Of a DNA stretch of 62,097 nucleotides, positions 26,117-34,205 are shown piece after piece. The translations under genes were made by a program, and so were the position numbers. The notes under the pieces are model-generated. The model was not told where the DNA came from and did not search any database. It was given only the letters and a program-made list of their open reading frames with translations. Every line of letters begins with the position of its first letter. The first letter of the stretch is position 1. The DNA comes from Gemmatimonadota bacterium (GTDB taxonomy: Bacteria; Gemmatimonadota; Gemmatimonadetes; Longimicrobiales; Gaopeijiaceae). The stretch lies in NCBI GenBank assembly GCA_009844885.1, contig VYAQ01000010.1:1-62097 (forward strand). Direction: 5' to 3'.

Positions 26117-26989
26117 TCACGGAGCGGACGGTGCGTTCAGGCTCCAGTCGTACTCGTGGTCGAGTGAGCCGTCGAACTCCCGGAGCTGCTCCGCCAGGTC
26201 ACCTTCCGCGTACTTGCGCAGGTGCTCCAGCACGCCGGCTTCGGAGTTCCCGAAGTCCTCCTGGTACCAGTAGTAGATGCTGGAGACGACGCCGAACGCT
26301 TCGTCCAGGAGTTCCGCGCCCCGCATGTGGTTCACGTAGTCTCGCGCCCCCTGCTCCAGCTGCCGCTCCAGGTTGTCGGCGGTGTAGGGTTCGGGGGCGA
26401 GGTTTGGACAACCCATGCTTGCGCAGTTCACGGCATAGTGAATCCGGCTGTCCCGCCAGATGGGACGCAGGATGTCGTGCTCGATGTTGTCCAGCGTCAG
26501 CGGCTGCCCGGCGACCATCGCGTGAACGTCACCCCACGGCCCCGTGCCGGGAATCAGGCCCTCGTGGATGTCCTTGATTGAGGCGACAGGATATGCGTCC
26601 ACAACCACCCGGACGGTTACGGCGTTGTAGAGATTGATCCAGTACGCCATCTGGACGTCCTTCGCGTACTGTCGCGGGTCCTGTTCCTGAAGGTACTCGA
26701 TGTATCCTGCGAGTCGTCCCCGGTCGGCGGCGCTCGCCTGCAGCTTCGCGTAGTCGACCAGGTTGACGCCGGAAGCGTCGTCGGTGATCAGGTAGGCGTC
26801 GAGCAACGCCTGCCACTCGCTGTGGTCGAGCCGCCCGGTATTGGTCGGGTCGTGATCGGCCCAGGACGCGTCAGCTGAGGGCGTGCCGCACGACAACCCG
26901 CCCAGCGCGAGGAGGCCAAGCAGTCCCCAGGGACGGAACCGTGCCCCGCGGCAGGCGCATGTGCGCCGAATCCAGGTCGAGCGTGTCAT
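26117..26989 (-). CDS. DUF547 domain lipoprotein
   Basis: 290 residues. Basic N-terminus, hydrophobic stretch and lipobox LSC (GLLGLLALGGLSC, ~22-34). DUF547 core at ~70-270: AYWINLYNAVTVRVV, DIEH-like NIEHDILRP and VNCASMGCPNLAPEPY. DUF547 proteins have a fold related to papain-like/transglutaminase cores, but no function is established. It starts in a 4-nt ATGA overlap with the 87-aa ORF upstream, so it belongs to the GT87-like operon. Confidence 0.88.
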   Translation of the reverse strand: MTRSTWIRRTCACRGARFRPWGLLGLLALGGLSCGTPSADASWADHDPTNTGRLDHSEWQALLDAYLITDDASGVNLVDYAKLQASAADRGRLAGYIEYLQEQDPRQYAKDVQMAYWINLYNAVTVRVVVDAYPVASIKDIHEGLIPGTGPWGDVHAMVAGQPLTLDNIEHDILRPIWRDSRIHYAVNCASMGCPNLAPEPYTADNLERQLEQGARDYVNHMRGAELLDEAFGVVSSIYYWYQEDFGNSEAGVLEHLRKYAEGDLAEQLREFDGSLDHEYDWSLNAPSAP

Positions 26990-27249
26990 GGCGGAGCACT
27001 TCCTTTCTGCTTCCGCAGGTCGCTGTCCCCCCGTCCTACCGCCCCGGTGAACGTGCCGGGCGCCCCAGGTGCGCCTCGCGCAAACGAAGGCGCGCGATAA
27101 TCGACGGAATCCCCACGCCGGCCACCGACGACTCCCCGCAAAGTGCCTCCCACCTTAGACCGGCCGAACCGCCGCCGCAAGGCGTCCACAGGCACCTCGA
27201 CCACCCGCATGCCTCGGTCGTCGTGCAGGACGACCACGGCGATCGTCAT
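26986..27249 (-). CDS. Small basic protein (87 aa) coupled on both sides by ATGA overlaps, unknown
   Basis: ATG at 27249 shares ATGA with the stop of the mannosyltransferase gene; its own TGA (26988-26986) shares ATGA with the start of the DUF547 gene. The exact fit at both ends is strong evidence that it is translated. The product starts TIAVVVLHDDRGMRVVEVPV, a possible short beta sheet, and continues as an Arg/Gly-rich, probably disordered tail. No signal peptide, no known domain. It would be a cytoplasmic protein between two envelope proteins. Confidence 0.6.
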   Translation of the reverse strand: MTIAVVVLHDDRGMRVVEVPVDALRRRFGRSKVGGTLRGVVGGRRGDSVDYRAPSFARGAPGAPGTFTGAVGRGDSDLRKQKGSAPP

Positions 27250-28610
27250 TGCCGCGTACGGGGCAACCTGCCTACCGCTTGATCGGGCGGGCGATCTTCC
27301 GCGCCCCGACGCACGCGCCGCCTCACGTCGTACGCGATGGCCAGCAGGATCAGGCCGTACTCCACCGGGCGCACCCACCAGGGATGCCCGAAGGGCTCCA
27401 TCTGCAGATCGTCCAGATTCAGTCCGGTTACGTACGAAAGCAGCACCGCCACCGACGCCGTCCAGGCCCACGCGCTGGGACGGATTACCGCAAAAGGCAG
27501 CAGCCACAGCAGGTACCAGGCGTTGACGACCGGCCACAATGCGAGCAGTCCACCGTAGATCCAGTCGCCGCGCGGAATGGGGGTGGAGGCCGACCGCCGG
27601 TATGCCGTGAAGTACCAGGCCAGGCCGACCGCCAGCGCGAGTGCACACGTCGCCCGGGCGGCGGCATTGGACATCCAGGGCTTCAGGAAGGAGAAGAGCG
27701 CAGCGTTGAACTCCCACTCCCGCGCGAAAACGACCAGGGTCCCGAGGTCGGTGCCGCCCTGCAGGACGAAGGGCAGGTAGAGCAGCGCGAGTGTGCCGGC
27801 AAACACCGCCCAGTGCACCGGCCGGGCACGAACGAGGACGAACGGCACGAGCAGCAGCGCCAGCACCTTGGCGCCGACCGCCAGCGCGAGGCACACCGCG
27901 GCACCGCGCAGGCGCTCTCGCTGGCCCAGTACGACCGCCGCAAGCAGCAGAGAGACCGCAACGCCGTCGGGATGTGCGGTGAACGCGATCTCCTTGATCA
28001 CGAGCGGACACCACGCGTACAGCAGCACGGCCCGTGGCGGTGCCATGCCACGCAGCAGGCCGATTGCAAGGAGGTCGAAGAGGATGAGCGGCACCTGCAG
28101 GGCGATGATGCTGCCGGGGCTCAGTCCGTACCCCAGGAGAAAAACGAGCTGGGTCACGGGCCCGTAGATCGTCGGCAGCTCCGGGTAGTTGACCTGGTCG
28201 AGTATTCGCTGGAACCGGGCCGGCACGTCCGGGGCGGCGAAGAAGGCTTCCGGCGCGACGCCGTAGGGGGTTCCGTCCTGCGCGAAGCGAAACGCGTCCC
28301 AGAGGTACCGGTAGAAGTCGTCCTCGTAGATTGGGCCGCCGAACAGTCCGCAGATGCGGAAGAGGATGGCCCATCCGATGAGTCGGTCGAGCGGGAGCGC
28401 CTCGCCGGGGTTGCGGCGATGGTACGCGTACAGGCCGAAGACGAGCAGCGCGGCCCACACGGCGACAGCGAGGAAGAGGATGAGCGACGGCTCGCCCGAC
28501 TGTCGGGCGGACCAGGCCAGCACGCCGTACGCCAGCGCGCACCCGAGTCCCGCGACGTCGATCGGTTTGAGTGCCCGCGGCACTCCTGGCACGACTCGCG
28601 GCTTGCGCAT
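27246..28610 (-). CDS. GT87/DUF2029-like polyprenyl-phosphate-dependent mannosyltransferase (GT-C)
   Basis: 454 residues. ATG 28610 is chosen because it lies 32 nt after the upstream barrel gene and begins MRKPRVVPG before the first span; the frame is open to 29771 but that part crosses other genes. About 11 hydrophobic spans; the acidic loop YEDDFYRYLWDAFRFAQDG (~115-133) is the GT-C catalytic loop pattern (DD/DxYRYLWD). Such enzymes add sugars from polyprenyl-phosphate donors on the periplasmic face. The acceptor is unknown. Coupled to the 87-aa ORF downstream. Confidence 0.82.
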   Translation of the reverse strand: MRKPRVVPGVPRALKPIDVAGLGCALAYGVLAWSARQSGEPSLILFLAVAVWAALLVFGLYAYHRRNPGEALPLDRLIGWAILFRICGLFGGPIYEDDFYRYLWDAFRFAQDGTPYGVAPEAFFAAPDVPARFQRILDQVNYPELPTIYGPVTQLVFLLGYGLSPGSIIALQVPLILFDLLAIGLLRGMAPPRAVLLYAWCPLVIKEIAFTAHPDGVAVSLLLAAVVLGQRERLRGAAVCLALAVGAKVLALLLVPFVLVRARPVHWAVFAGTLALLYLPFVLQGGTDLGTLVVFAREWEFNAALFSFLKPWMSNAAARATCALALAVGLAWYFTAYRRSASTPIPRGDWIYGGLLALWPVVNAWYLLWLLPFAVIRPSAWAWTASVAVLLSYVTGLNLDDLQMEPFGHPWWVRPVEYGLILLAIAYDVRRRVRRGAEDRPPDQAVGRLPRTRQ

Positions 28611-28642
28611 CTGCCCCCGTCCCCGCAGGAGGCCCGAACAGC

Positions 28643-29275
28643 CTATCCGGAAAGCGGAATGCGAATGGATCCGACAAGCGAGAGGGTGCGGTTCCGGCCT
28701 GCTGGTGCGTTTTCGCCGGCGTCGGCGAAGATATCGTTCAAACCCTCGGTGAACAGCAGTGTCACCCCGAGGATCCCGACGTTGTAGCCCACCCCGGCGG
28801 TGATCCCGAAGTCGTCGTTTCTGTCGAGACCCAATGCGTCGCACGTCTGATCGGTCGACAGGTCGACCCCTTCGACGGCGACATCGATGGCCACATCGCA
28901 TCCGAGGTCGCGCCCCACGGTTGCACCGGCGAGGATGTGGAGGTCGCCGCCGATCTCCAGGAGGCCACGCAGCACACCATAGTCGACCTCGATGTTCACC
29001 TGCCCAGCCGCGTCGTCGTCGCTGACCTCCGACCCGCCACCCTTCTGGATAAACCCGCCTTCGATCCTCAGACCAACCATTTCGGTCACCCGCAGGGAGA
29101 ACCCTGCCGAGGCGTTCAGCCCGACGCGGCTCTCCGTGGCTTCCTCGTCCGTGGCGAAGCTCATGGTCCCGCCAGCCCCCAGGATCAGATCGGTGGTTCT
29201 CCCCTGCGCCTGGGTATCGGCCGCGGGGATTGCCAGCAGGAATGCGCAGAAAACGGGTACAAGCGGCTTTCGCAT
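28643..29275 (-). CDS. Secreted outer-membrane beta-barrel protein (porin-like, 210 aa)
   Basis: ATG 29275 begins a signal peptide (VPVFCAFLLAIPAADTQAQ). The mature part is a small barrel: strands such as GLNASAGFSLRVTEMVGLRIEGG and a final NRTLSLVGSIRIPLSG (read in parts). Contains one Cys pair (LGCD and QTCDAL). First gene of the minus-strand set barrel-GT87-87 aa-DUF547. The 166-nt gap to the divergent His-rich gene should hold both promoters, but I see no clear boxes or operator there. Confidence 0.72.
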   Translation of the reverse strand: MRKPLVPVFCAFLLAIPAADTQAQGRTTDLILGAGGTMSFATDEEATESRVGLNASAGFSLRVTEMVGLRIEGGFIQKGGGSEVSDDDAAGQVNIEVDYGVLRGLLEIGGDLHILAGATVGRDLGCDVAIDVAVEGVDLSTDQTCDALGLDRNDDFGITAGVGYNVGILGVTLLFTEGLNDIFADAGENAPAGRNRTLSLVGSIRIPLSG

Positions 29276-29441
29276 GGTGGGACTCCTGTTGGGGGGACAG
29301 AGTCGACGGCGGTCGGCCCGCCGATGGGTTTGCAGTGAACGGTACCCCCGCGAGGGGCCTGGGGTCCAGACGGAGCGCAGGGAAGGATCGCGGATCAGGC
29401 AGTCTTGTAGGAGATCGGCCACCGGCACTAGCTTCACTTGC

Positions 29442-29801
29442 ATGTTGAGGACACGCCACGCATTCCGGATCCGGAGGGCAGGCGCCGTTGCGTTGTTGTT
29501 GCAGCTTGCGGCGATCTCCGGATTGTCCGCCGTCGAGGCGTCCCACAACCACCTCGACCCGCACACCGTCCAGTGGCACGGCCACACCGATGACCACCCG
29601 GGCGACAGCCGGTCCGCCCATGCGCCGTGCATTCTTTGCGGCCATGGGGGCACCGGCATGTTGGTCGCGAAGCGCGCTGTTGTCGCTCATGCAGCGGTGA
29701 TCCACGGTATCCGCGCTCACCTGCAGCCGAGTTGCCGCTTCGCCGCGGTTGACACCGGTTTCGCGACCCAACCCAGGGCTCCTCCAGCTCTCCTGACCTG
29801 A
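29442..29801 (+). CDS. His-rich exported protein with CxxC (119 aa), possible metal binding
   Basis: ATG 29442 begins a signal peptide (LLLQLAAISGLSAVEA). The next 40 residues hold about ten His (SHNHLDPH, WHGHTDDH) and the pair CILCGHGG, a layout like DUF2946-type or zinc-binding periplasmic proteins. The longer frame from 28992 is antisense to the barrel gene and is rejected. Next genes: MerC-domain protein and FecB/FecCD importer, so a metal-handling role in the periplasm is plausible. The 149 nt after it show no gene. Confidence 0.6.
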   Translation: MLRTRHAFRIRRAGAVALLLQLAAISGLSAVEASHNHLDPHTVQWHGHTDDHPGDSRSAHAPCILCGHGGTGMLVAKRAVVAHAAVIHGIRAHLQPSCRFAAVDTGFATQPRAPPALLT

Positions 29802-29950
29802 TCAGAGTCCCAGCCCGGACGGCGCTTCTCCAGCCGGACGGGCCACCCTCACCGACGCGGTCGGCGCAACGGAGACCACACTCCGATTCCTGACGACTCG
29901 TCCGGCGCTCGGGGTCCCGCCCTGGATCTCGGCCGCAGGAGACCGACACA

Positions 29951-30373
29951 ATGAAAGACTCTCTCGCGATCCTATCGTCGAGGACGCATCTGGCTTCCGG
30001 GTCGCGTCTTGCGGCGTGCGCCGCGGGCTGGTGTGGCCTGCACTGCGCGCTCACACCGTTCCTGGCCGTGGCGGCGCCCGCGCTGGCGCTCTCGGAGGGC
30101 GTCGAGCGAGCCGTCTGGGTCGGGACCGTGCTGATCGGCTCGGTGATCCTGGTCATGGGCCCAGCCCGCAGGCACGCGGTAGTGATTCTCACCTTCGCGG
30201 CAGGAGCGGTGCTCTGGGCAGCCTCGCTGGCTGGCCTGCTCGAACCGCTGCCCGAGAATGTGACGTCGGCCGCCGGCAGCCTGATCCTTGCAGGCGCCAT
30301 GGTGCAGAGTGCCCGTGTCTGCCGGGCCGGCGAGTGCTCCGTTTGCGCCGACGAGGAGCATGCGGATCAGTGA
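29951..30373 (+). CDS. MerC-domain membrane protein
   Basis: 140 residues, four hydrophobic spans; the first holds CAAGWCGLHCALTPFLAV (~22-39), the Cys-bearing first span of MerC proteins, and the C-terminus carries CRAGECSVCADEEHADQ, a possible soluble metal site. MerC proteins carry mercuric ions in mer operons, but many chromosomal homologues sit beside zinc or iron uptake genes, as here. The next gene starts 14 nt before its stop. No merA/merT is near, so a mercury role is unlikely. Confidence 0.82.
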   Translation: MKDSLAILSSRTHLASGSRLAACAAGWCGLHCALTPFLAVAAPALALSEGVERAVWVGTVLIGSVILVMGPARRHAVVILTFAAGAVLWAASLAGLLEPLPENVTSAAGSLILAGAMVQSARVCRAGECSVCADEEHADQ

Positions 30374-31595
30374 CGGCGTGGGCCTTGCCCGTGCCGCTGA
30401 CAGTTTCGAACGATTGCGCCGCCAGAGGCACCTGTTGGGGCTCATCGTGCTCTCCGCGCTGGGCGCGTGCGGGCCGGGCGTGCCCGACGATCCGGGGATC
30501 GTCGAGGGGGAGGTGGTTGAGACACCCTTCACGCAGACCTTCAGCGTCGTGGAGCGGGACGGCTATCGCGTTGTCGACATCGAGGCGTCCGTCGTTACGT
30601 GGGGCGGATCGGCGGGCGGACCGGCTCAGCGTATGCGCCTCGTGCTGGTCCCGGAAGGCCTGGAGCCGCCAACCCTCACGGGAGACCTGGCGGGCGCCTC
30701 GCTGATCCGCACGCCCGTCCGGCGCATCGCCGTCAACGATCACCCCCACGAGGCCATGTTGCGCGCGATCGGGGTCGAGGACCGGATCGTCGCCGTTGGT
30801 GGGCACAACAGCTACGACGATGATCTGCGCCGCATGGCCCGCGCGGGCGAGATCCAGCAGATCGGCTATGGCTGGCACATGCCGCCGACGCTCGATGCGC
30901 TGGTGGCGGCACGGCCCGACGTGCTGATCGCGCGCATGGCCGACCTCACCCACACCCAGCACATGGAGCGGGTCGAGTCGCTGGGCATTCCGGTGGTGCC
31001 GACCTTCATCGATGCGGAGCCGCACTACATGGGGCGTGCCGCGTGGGTGCAGCTGATGGGCCTGCTGACCGGGAGGGAGGCCGAAGCGGATGCGTTCGTC
31101 GCGATGGTCGCGCAGGAGGTCGACCGTCTGAAGTCCCTCGCCGCGACGCAGCCGCGCCGGTCGGTCCTCTGGGCCTGGTTCAGGGGCGGGGGCAATCGCT
31201 GGGCCGTTACGCAGCGCAACGCCGATGCAGCCCTTATTCGCGACGCGAACGCGGAACTCGTGCTCGGGGCCGAGGACGATCCCGAGCTCGACACCTTCTC
31301 CGACCTTTCCACGGAACGGCTCCTGCGGGACGCGACGGGCGCCGATTGCTGGATGATCCGCGACCCGCTGTCCCCCAGGTTCGACGACCGGGACGTGATG
31401 GCGCGCTTCAAGGCGTACCGGGAAGGCTGCGTGTTCTGGGAGCCGGGCGTGCGCCATCCCATGGCGGATACGTGGGAGATTTGGGAGATGGGAGAAATCC
31501 GGCCGGACTGGCGCTTGGCCGATATCGTGAAGATGGTGCATCCAGAGCTGCGCGACGGCGAATGGCGCTACCTCGCGCCGGAAACGTGGGAGTAG
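30360..31595 (+). CDS. ABC-type metal-complex (FecB/BtuF-type) substrate-binding lipoprotein
   Basis: 411 residues from ATG 30360 (overlapping the merC gene by 14 nt). Lipobox GAC follows a hydrophobic segment (GLIVLSALGAC, ~33-43), which is rather far in; a later start is possible. The Peripla_BP_2 fold is shown by RIAVNDHPHEAMLRAIGVEDRIVAV, ARPDVLIARMADLTH and a long linking helix. Such proteins deliver siderophores, cobalamin or other metal chelates to FecCD-type permeases, which follow directly. No TonB receptor is in the window. Ligand unknown. Confidence 0.87.
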   Translation: MRISDGVGLARAADSFERLRRQRHLLGLIVLSALGACGPGVPDDPGIVEGEVVETPFTQTFSVVERDGYRVVDIEASVVTWGGSAGGPAQRMRLVLVPEGLEPPTLTGDLAGASLIRTPVRRIAVNDHPHEAMLRAIGVEDRIVAVGGHNSYDDDLRRMARAGEIQQIGYGWHMPPTLDALVAARPDVLIARMADLTHTQHMERVESLGIPVVPTFIDAEPHYMGRAAWVQLMGLLTGREAEADAFVAMVAQEVDRLKSLAATQPRRSVLWAWFRGGGNRWAVTQRNADAALIRDANAELVLGAEDDPELDTFSDLSTERLLRDATGADCWMIRDPLSPRFDDRDVMARFKAYREGCVFWEPGVRHPMADTWEIWEMGEIRPDWRLADIVKMVHPELRDGEWRYLAPETWE

Positions 31596-31599
31596 GGCC

Positions 31600-32631
31600 A
31601 TGTCGGCGCGAGTGAGCACCAGTGTCGCCGTCCTGATCGCCGCGCTCGCCGCGCTCGCTCTGCTGACGCTGACCTACGGGCAGATCGCGCTGCCGCTGGC
31701 CGACACGCTCGGCGCGCTGACGGGGAGACAGTCGACCGACCTCGCCCGGCAGATCGTGCTCGATATTCGGCTCCCGCGGGTCGCGGCCGCGATCATCGCC
31801 GGCGGCGCGCTCGGCATGGCGGGCGTATTGATGCAGGCCCTCTTCCGGAACCCGGTTGCCGACGCGTGGTCCCTCGGGCTTTTGGCGGGTGGCCAGCTGG
31901 GGGTCGCGCTCACCGTAACCGCGGCCGCGTTCGCGGGTCCCGCGGCCGTGTCGTTCCTCACCCTCTTCGAAGGTCCCAGCATTACCCTCGCGGCTGCTGC
32001 GGGCGTTGCGATCGCGGCGCTCGCCATGCTGGCTCTCGGCCGCCGTGTCGGAGCCATTACGCTGCTCGTGATCGGCCTCATGCTCGGGTTCACGTCCCAG
32101 GGCCTCACGAGCGTTCTTCTTCACTTCGCGGCTCGCGCCGGTGGCCGGATCTATGGCGGATGGCAGGATGCGAGCTTTGCCGGTGTCGCTCCCGAGGCGC
32201 TGCCGTGGCTCGCGGTGCCGATCCTTCTGGGTGCCTGCGCCGCCGTCGCGACGGCCAAATCGCTCAGCTCACTGCTTCTCGGCGAAACCTACGCCCGCAG
32301 CCTAGGGGTCAGGGTGACGGCGCTGAGACACGCCGTTCTTGCGGCAACCGTGCTTCTGGTGGCGCCCGTCGTGGCCTTCTGCGGCCCCGTGAGCTTCGTC
32401 GGCCTCATTGCGCCCCATTTCGCACGGGCGCTGGCCGGAACGGCGCGGATTCTCCCGCTCCTGCCGCTCGCCGCGCTAGGGGGCGCACTGCTCGCCCTTT
32501 CCGGAGACGCCATCATTCATGCGCCGTGGGAGCAGCACTTCCTGCATCTGAACGCGATCCTGGCCATCGTCGGCGCTCCGGTCGTCATCCTCATCCTGAT
32601 CTTCTCGCCGGCCGTCAGGCAGTGGCGCTGA
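31600..32631 (+). CDS. FecCD-family ABC transporter permease
   Basis: 343 residues with ~10 spans. Family motifs: IRLPRVAAAIIAGGALGMAGVLMQ (read in parts, ~57-80), LFRNPVADAWSLG, and the ATPase-contact region LGETYARSLGV followed by GPVSFVGLIAPHFAR. Its stop shares one base with the ATPase start (TGATG). Imports a metal chelate together with its neighbours. Confidence 0.93.
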   Translation: MSARVSTSVAVLIAALAALALLTLTYGQIALPLADTLGALTGRQSTDLARQIVLDIRLPRVAAAIIAGGALGMAGVLMQALFRNPVADAWSLGLLAGGQLGVALTVTAAAFAGPAAVSFLTLFEGPSITLAAAAGVAIAALAMLALGRRVGAITLLVIGLMLGFTSQGLTSVLLHFAARAGGRIYGGWQDASFAGVAPEALPWLAVPILLGACAAVATAKSLSSLLLGETYARSLGVRVTALRHAVLAATVLLVAPVVAFCGPVSFVGLIAPHFARALAGTARILPLLPLAALGGALLALSGDAIIHAPWEQHFLHLNAILAIVGAPVVILILIFSPAVRQWR

Positions 32632-34205
32632 TGCTGGATCTGCAATCCCTCACCGTGGGCTACCGCAACACGCGGGGCGCGGTTGTGTCCGATATCGACC
32701 TGTCGGCCGCTCCGGGCGACTTCGTCTGTATCCTCGGGCGCAACGGGTCCGGCAAATCGACGCTCATGCGGACGATCGCGGGGCTGCAAACAGCGCTCGA
32801 CGGAGCAGCGTTGCTCGACGGCGAGGACATCGCTTCCATGCGTCCGGCCACACGCGCGCGCCGGATCGCCGTGGTGCTGACGGAGCGGCAGTTCAATCCG
32901 GGCCTCCGTGTCGACGACGTGATCGCGCTCGCCCGGCAACCCTTCACGGGCTGGCAGGGTGGGCTGGCGGACGACGACAGGGTCGCGATCACCGACGCGG
33001 TCGCGGTCACCGGGGTCGAGCCGTTCCTGCGCCGCTTCTTCAGCGATCTCAGCGACGGCGAGCGGCAGCGCGTGATGATCGCGCGGGCGCTCGCCCAGAC
33101 CCCGCACCTCATGGTCCTCGACGAGATCACGGCCTTCCTCGATCTGCCGAGCCGCGTCGAAATCATGGCAATGCTGCGGGATCAGGCCAGGGAGAAGGAG
33201 CAGATCGTTCTGCTCTCGAGCCACGATCTGGACCTGTCGCTTCAGCTTGCGGACAGCGTCTGGCTGCTCGACGATGCGGGCGGCTTCTCGGTCGGCACGC
33301 CGGACGAACTGAGCCGGAGCGGTGCGCTCGGCGGCGCCTTCGACAGTGGCGCGATCCGGTTCTCGCCCGAGCGTGGGCGGTTCGAGATTACCCGTACCAG
33401 ATAGCAGCTGCTCGATGCCTGACAGTCCCCGATTCGCATCGACAAGCCATCGAACAGGCATCCGATTGCCGCCCTGTTCGCGGTACGGCTGTGTCTCCGG
33501 CATCGCTGCGATGAAGGCGTCGGGATCGCTGGTCTGAGCGAACACCCGCCGCATCGCGAGGGCTATCCGGCGTTCCTGCCTGGTCGATTCGAGGCCCGTA
33601 CGGATGCACAACAAGGCGGCCTGAAACGTGCTGACCCCGGCGGTCTTCGCCACCCTCGCCACCAGTGCACGGAAGCCGAGGCGATGCAGCACCAGCGCCG
33701 ACCGTGCGCGCAGGGTGTCATCCAGCAGGAGTCCGAGCGCGGCCAGGAAGCGCTTCTGAGCCGCACTGAACCTGTAGAACGCGGCGAAGACGCTGCCCGT
33801 CCCCGAAGCGATCCGCATCGCTTCGCGCATGATCGTCTCGATCTCGTGAGCTTCGGCCATGAAGTCGATGACGCCGGTCGCAACGATGACCGTCTCATGG
33901 CTCCCGTCGCCGAACGGCATCGCGGCCGCATTCGCGCGTACCAGGGTCAGGCCTCTTCGCAGCCTGGCGTACTCCATCATCCTGGCGCTCAGATCGATGC
34001 CATCGCACCTGAGTCCCTGCCGCCGCAGCTCCTCGACAATCAGCCCCTGACCGGCACCGACGACCAGTACGGGCTGGCGAACGTCGCCGAGAATCAGACG
34101 CACGCTCTCAATGTCCAGATAGTTGTTTTCGATACGCCAATGATGCGGTGCCAGCGTGTCCCAGTAGTCAGGCACCGGGTTCCCCTGCCACGTGCGCCAT
34201 CTCAT
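32517..34205 (-). CDS. Class I SAM-dependent methyltransferase with an open frame running on antisense to the ABC ATPase gene
   Basis: Residues 1-272 (34205 to ~33390) look like a real methyltransferase: WDTLAPHHWRIENNYLDI, motif I VLVVGAGQGLIVEELR (~50-65), acidic GIDLSARMMEYARL, NAAAMPFGDGS and a helical C-terminal half. No stop follows; the frame continues for ~290 residues across the complement of the importer ATPase gene and into the permease end, giving low-complexity Arg/Asp-rich sequence with no domain. A TAA in the neighbouring frame lies at 33390-33388, exactly where the domain ends, so a lost stop or a small indel is likely. It overlaps the upstream propeller gene by 38 nt. Substrate unknown; convergence with an importer hints at metallophore modification (inference). 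Confidence 0.65.
   Translation of the reverse strand: MRWRTWQGNPVPDYWDTLAPHHWRIENNYLDIESVRLILGDVRQPVLVVGAGQGLIVEELRRQGLRCDGIDLSARMMEYARLRRGLTLVRANAAAMPFGDGSHETVIVATGVIDFMAEAHEIETIMREAMRIASGTGSVFAAFYRFSAAQKRFLAALGLLLDDTLRARSALVLHRLGFRALVARVAKTAGVSTFQAALLCIRTGLESTRQERRIALAMRRVFAQTSDPDAFIAAMPETQPYREQGGNRMPVRWLVDANRGLSGIEQLLSGTGNLEPPTLGREPDRATVEGAAERTAPAQFVRRADREAARIVEQPDAVRKLKRQVQIVAREQNDLLLLPGLIPQHCHDFDAARQIEEGRDLVEDHEVRGLGERPRDHHALPLAVAEIAEEAAQERLDPGDRDRVGDRDPVVVRQPTLPAREGLPGERDHVVDTEARIELPLRQHHGDPARACGRTHGSDVLAVEQRCSVERCLQPRDRPHERRFAGPVAPEDTDEVARSGRQVDIGHNRAPRVAVAHGEGLQIQHQRHCLTAGEKIRMRMTTGAPTMARIAFRCRKCCSHGA
32631..33404 (+). CDS. ABC transporter ATP-binding protein (FecE/BtuD type)
   Basis: 257 residues from ATG 32631. 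Walker A GRNGSGKST (~38-46), signature LSDGERQRV (one change from LSGGQ, usual for this group), Walker B HLMVLDEITAFLD and the H-loop LSSHDLDLSL. Energises the FecCD permease. The gene is crossed over its whole length by an open frame on the other strand (see the methyltransferase at 32517-34205), but codon quality and all motifs show that this strand is the coding one. Confidence 0.93.
   Translation: MLDLQSLTVGYRNTRGAVVSDIDLSAAPGDFVCILGRNGSGKSTLMRTIAGLQTALDGAALLDGEDIASMRPATRARRIAVVLTERQFNPGLRVDDVIALARQPFTGWQGGLADDDRVAITDAVAVTGVEPFLRRFFSDLSDGERQRVMIARALAQTPHLMVLDEITAFLDLPSRVEIMAMLRDQAREKEQIVLLSSHDLDLSLQLADSVWLLDDAGGFSVGTPDELSRSGALGGAFDSGAIRFSPERGRFEITRTR

Noticed and set aside
28611-29771. 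N-terminal extension of the mannosyltransferase frame to 841 residues
   Set aside because: The extra 387 residues cross the beta-barrel gene in another frame and the divergent intergenic region, and have no domain. ATG 28610 fits the GT-C start.
29802-29950. Cobalamin riboswitch or Fur/Zur box before the importer genes
   Set aside because: The conserved GCCACTG-type core of the riboswitch and AT-rich Fur/Zur palindromes are absent from this stretch and from 29276-29441.
29951-30373. Mercury resistance operon
   Set aside because: Only a MerC domain is present; merR, merT, merP and merA are absent. The nearest MerR-family gene (22246) is 7 kb away in an unrelated operon.
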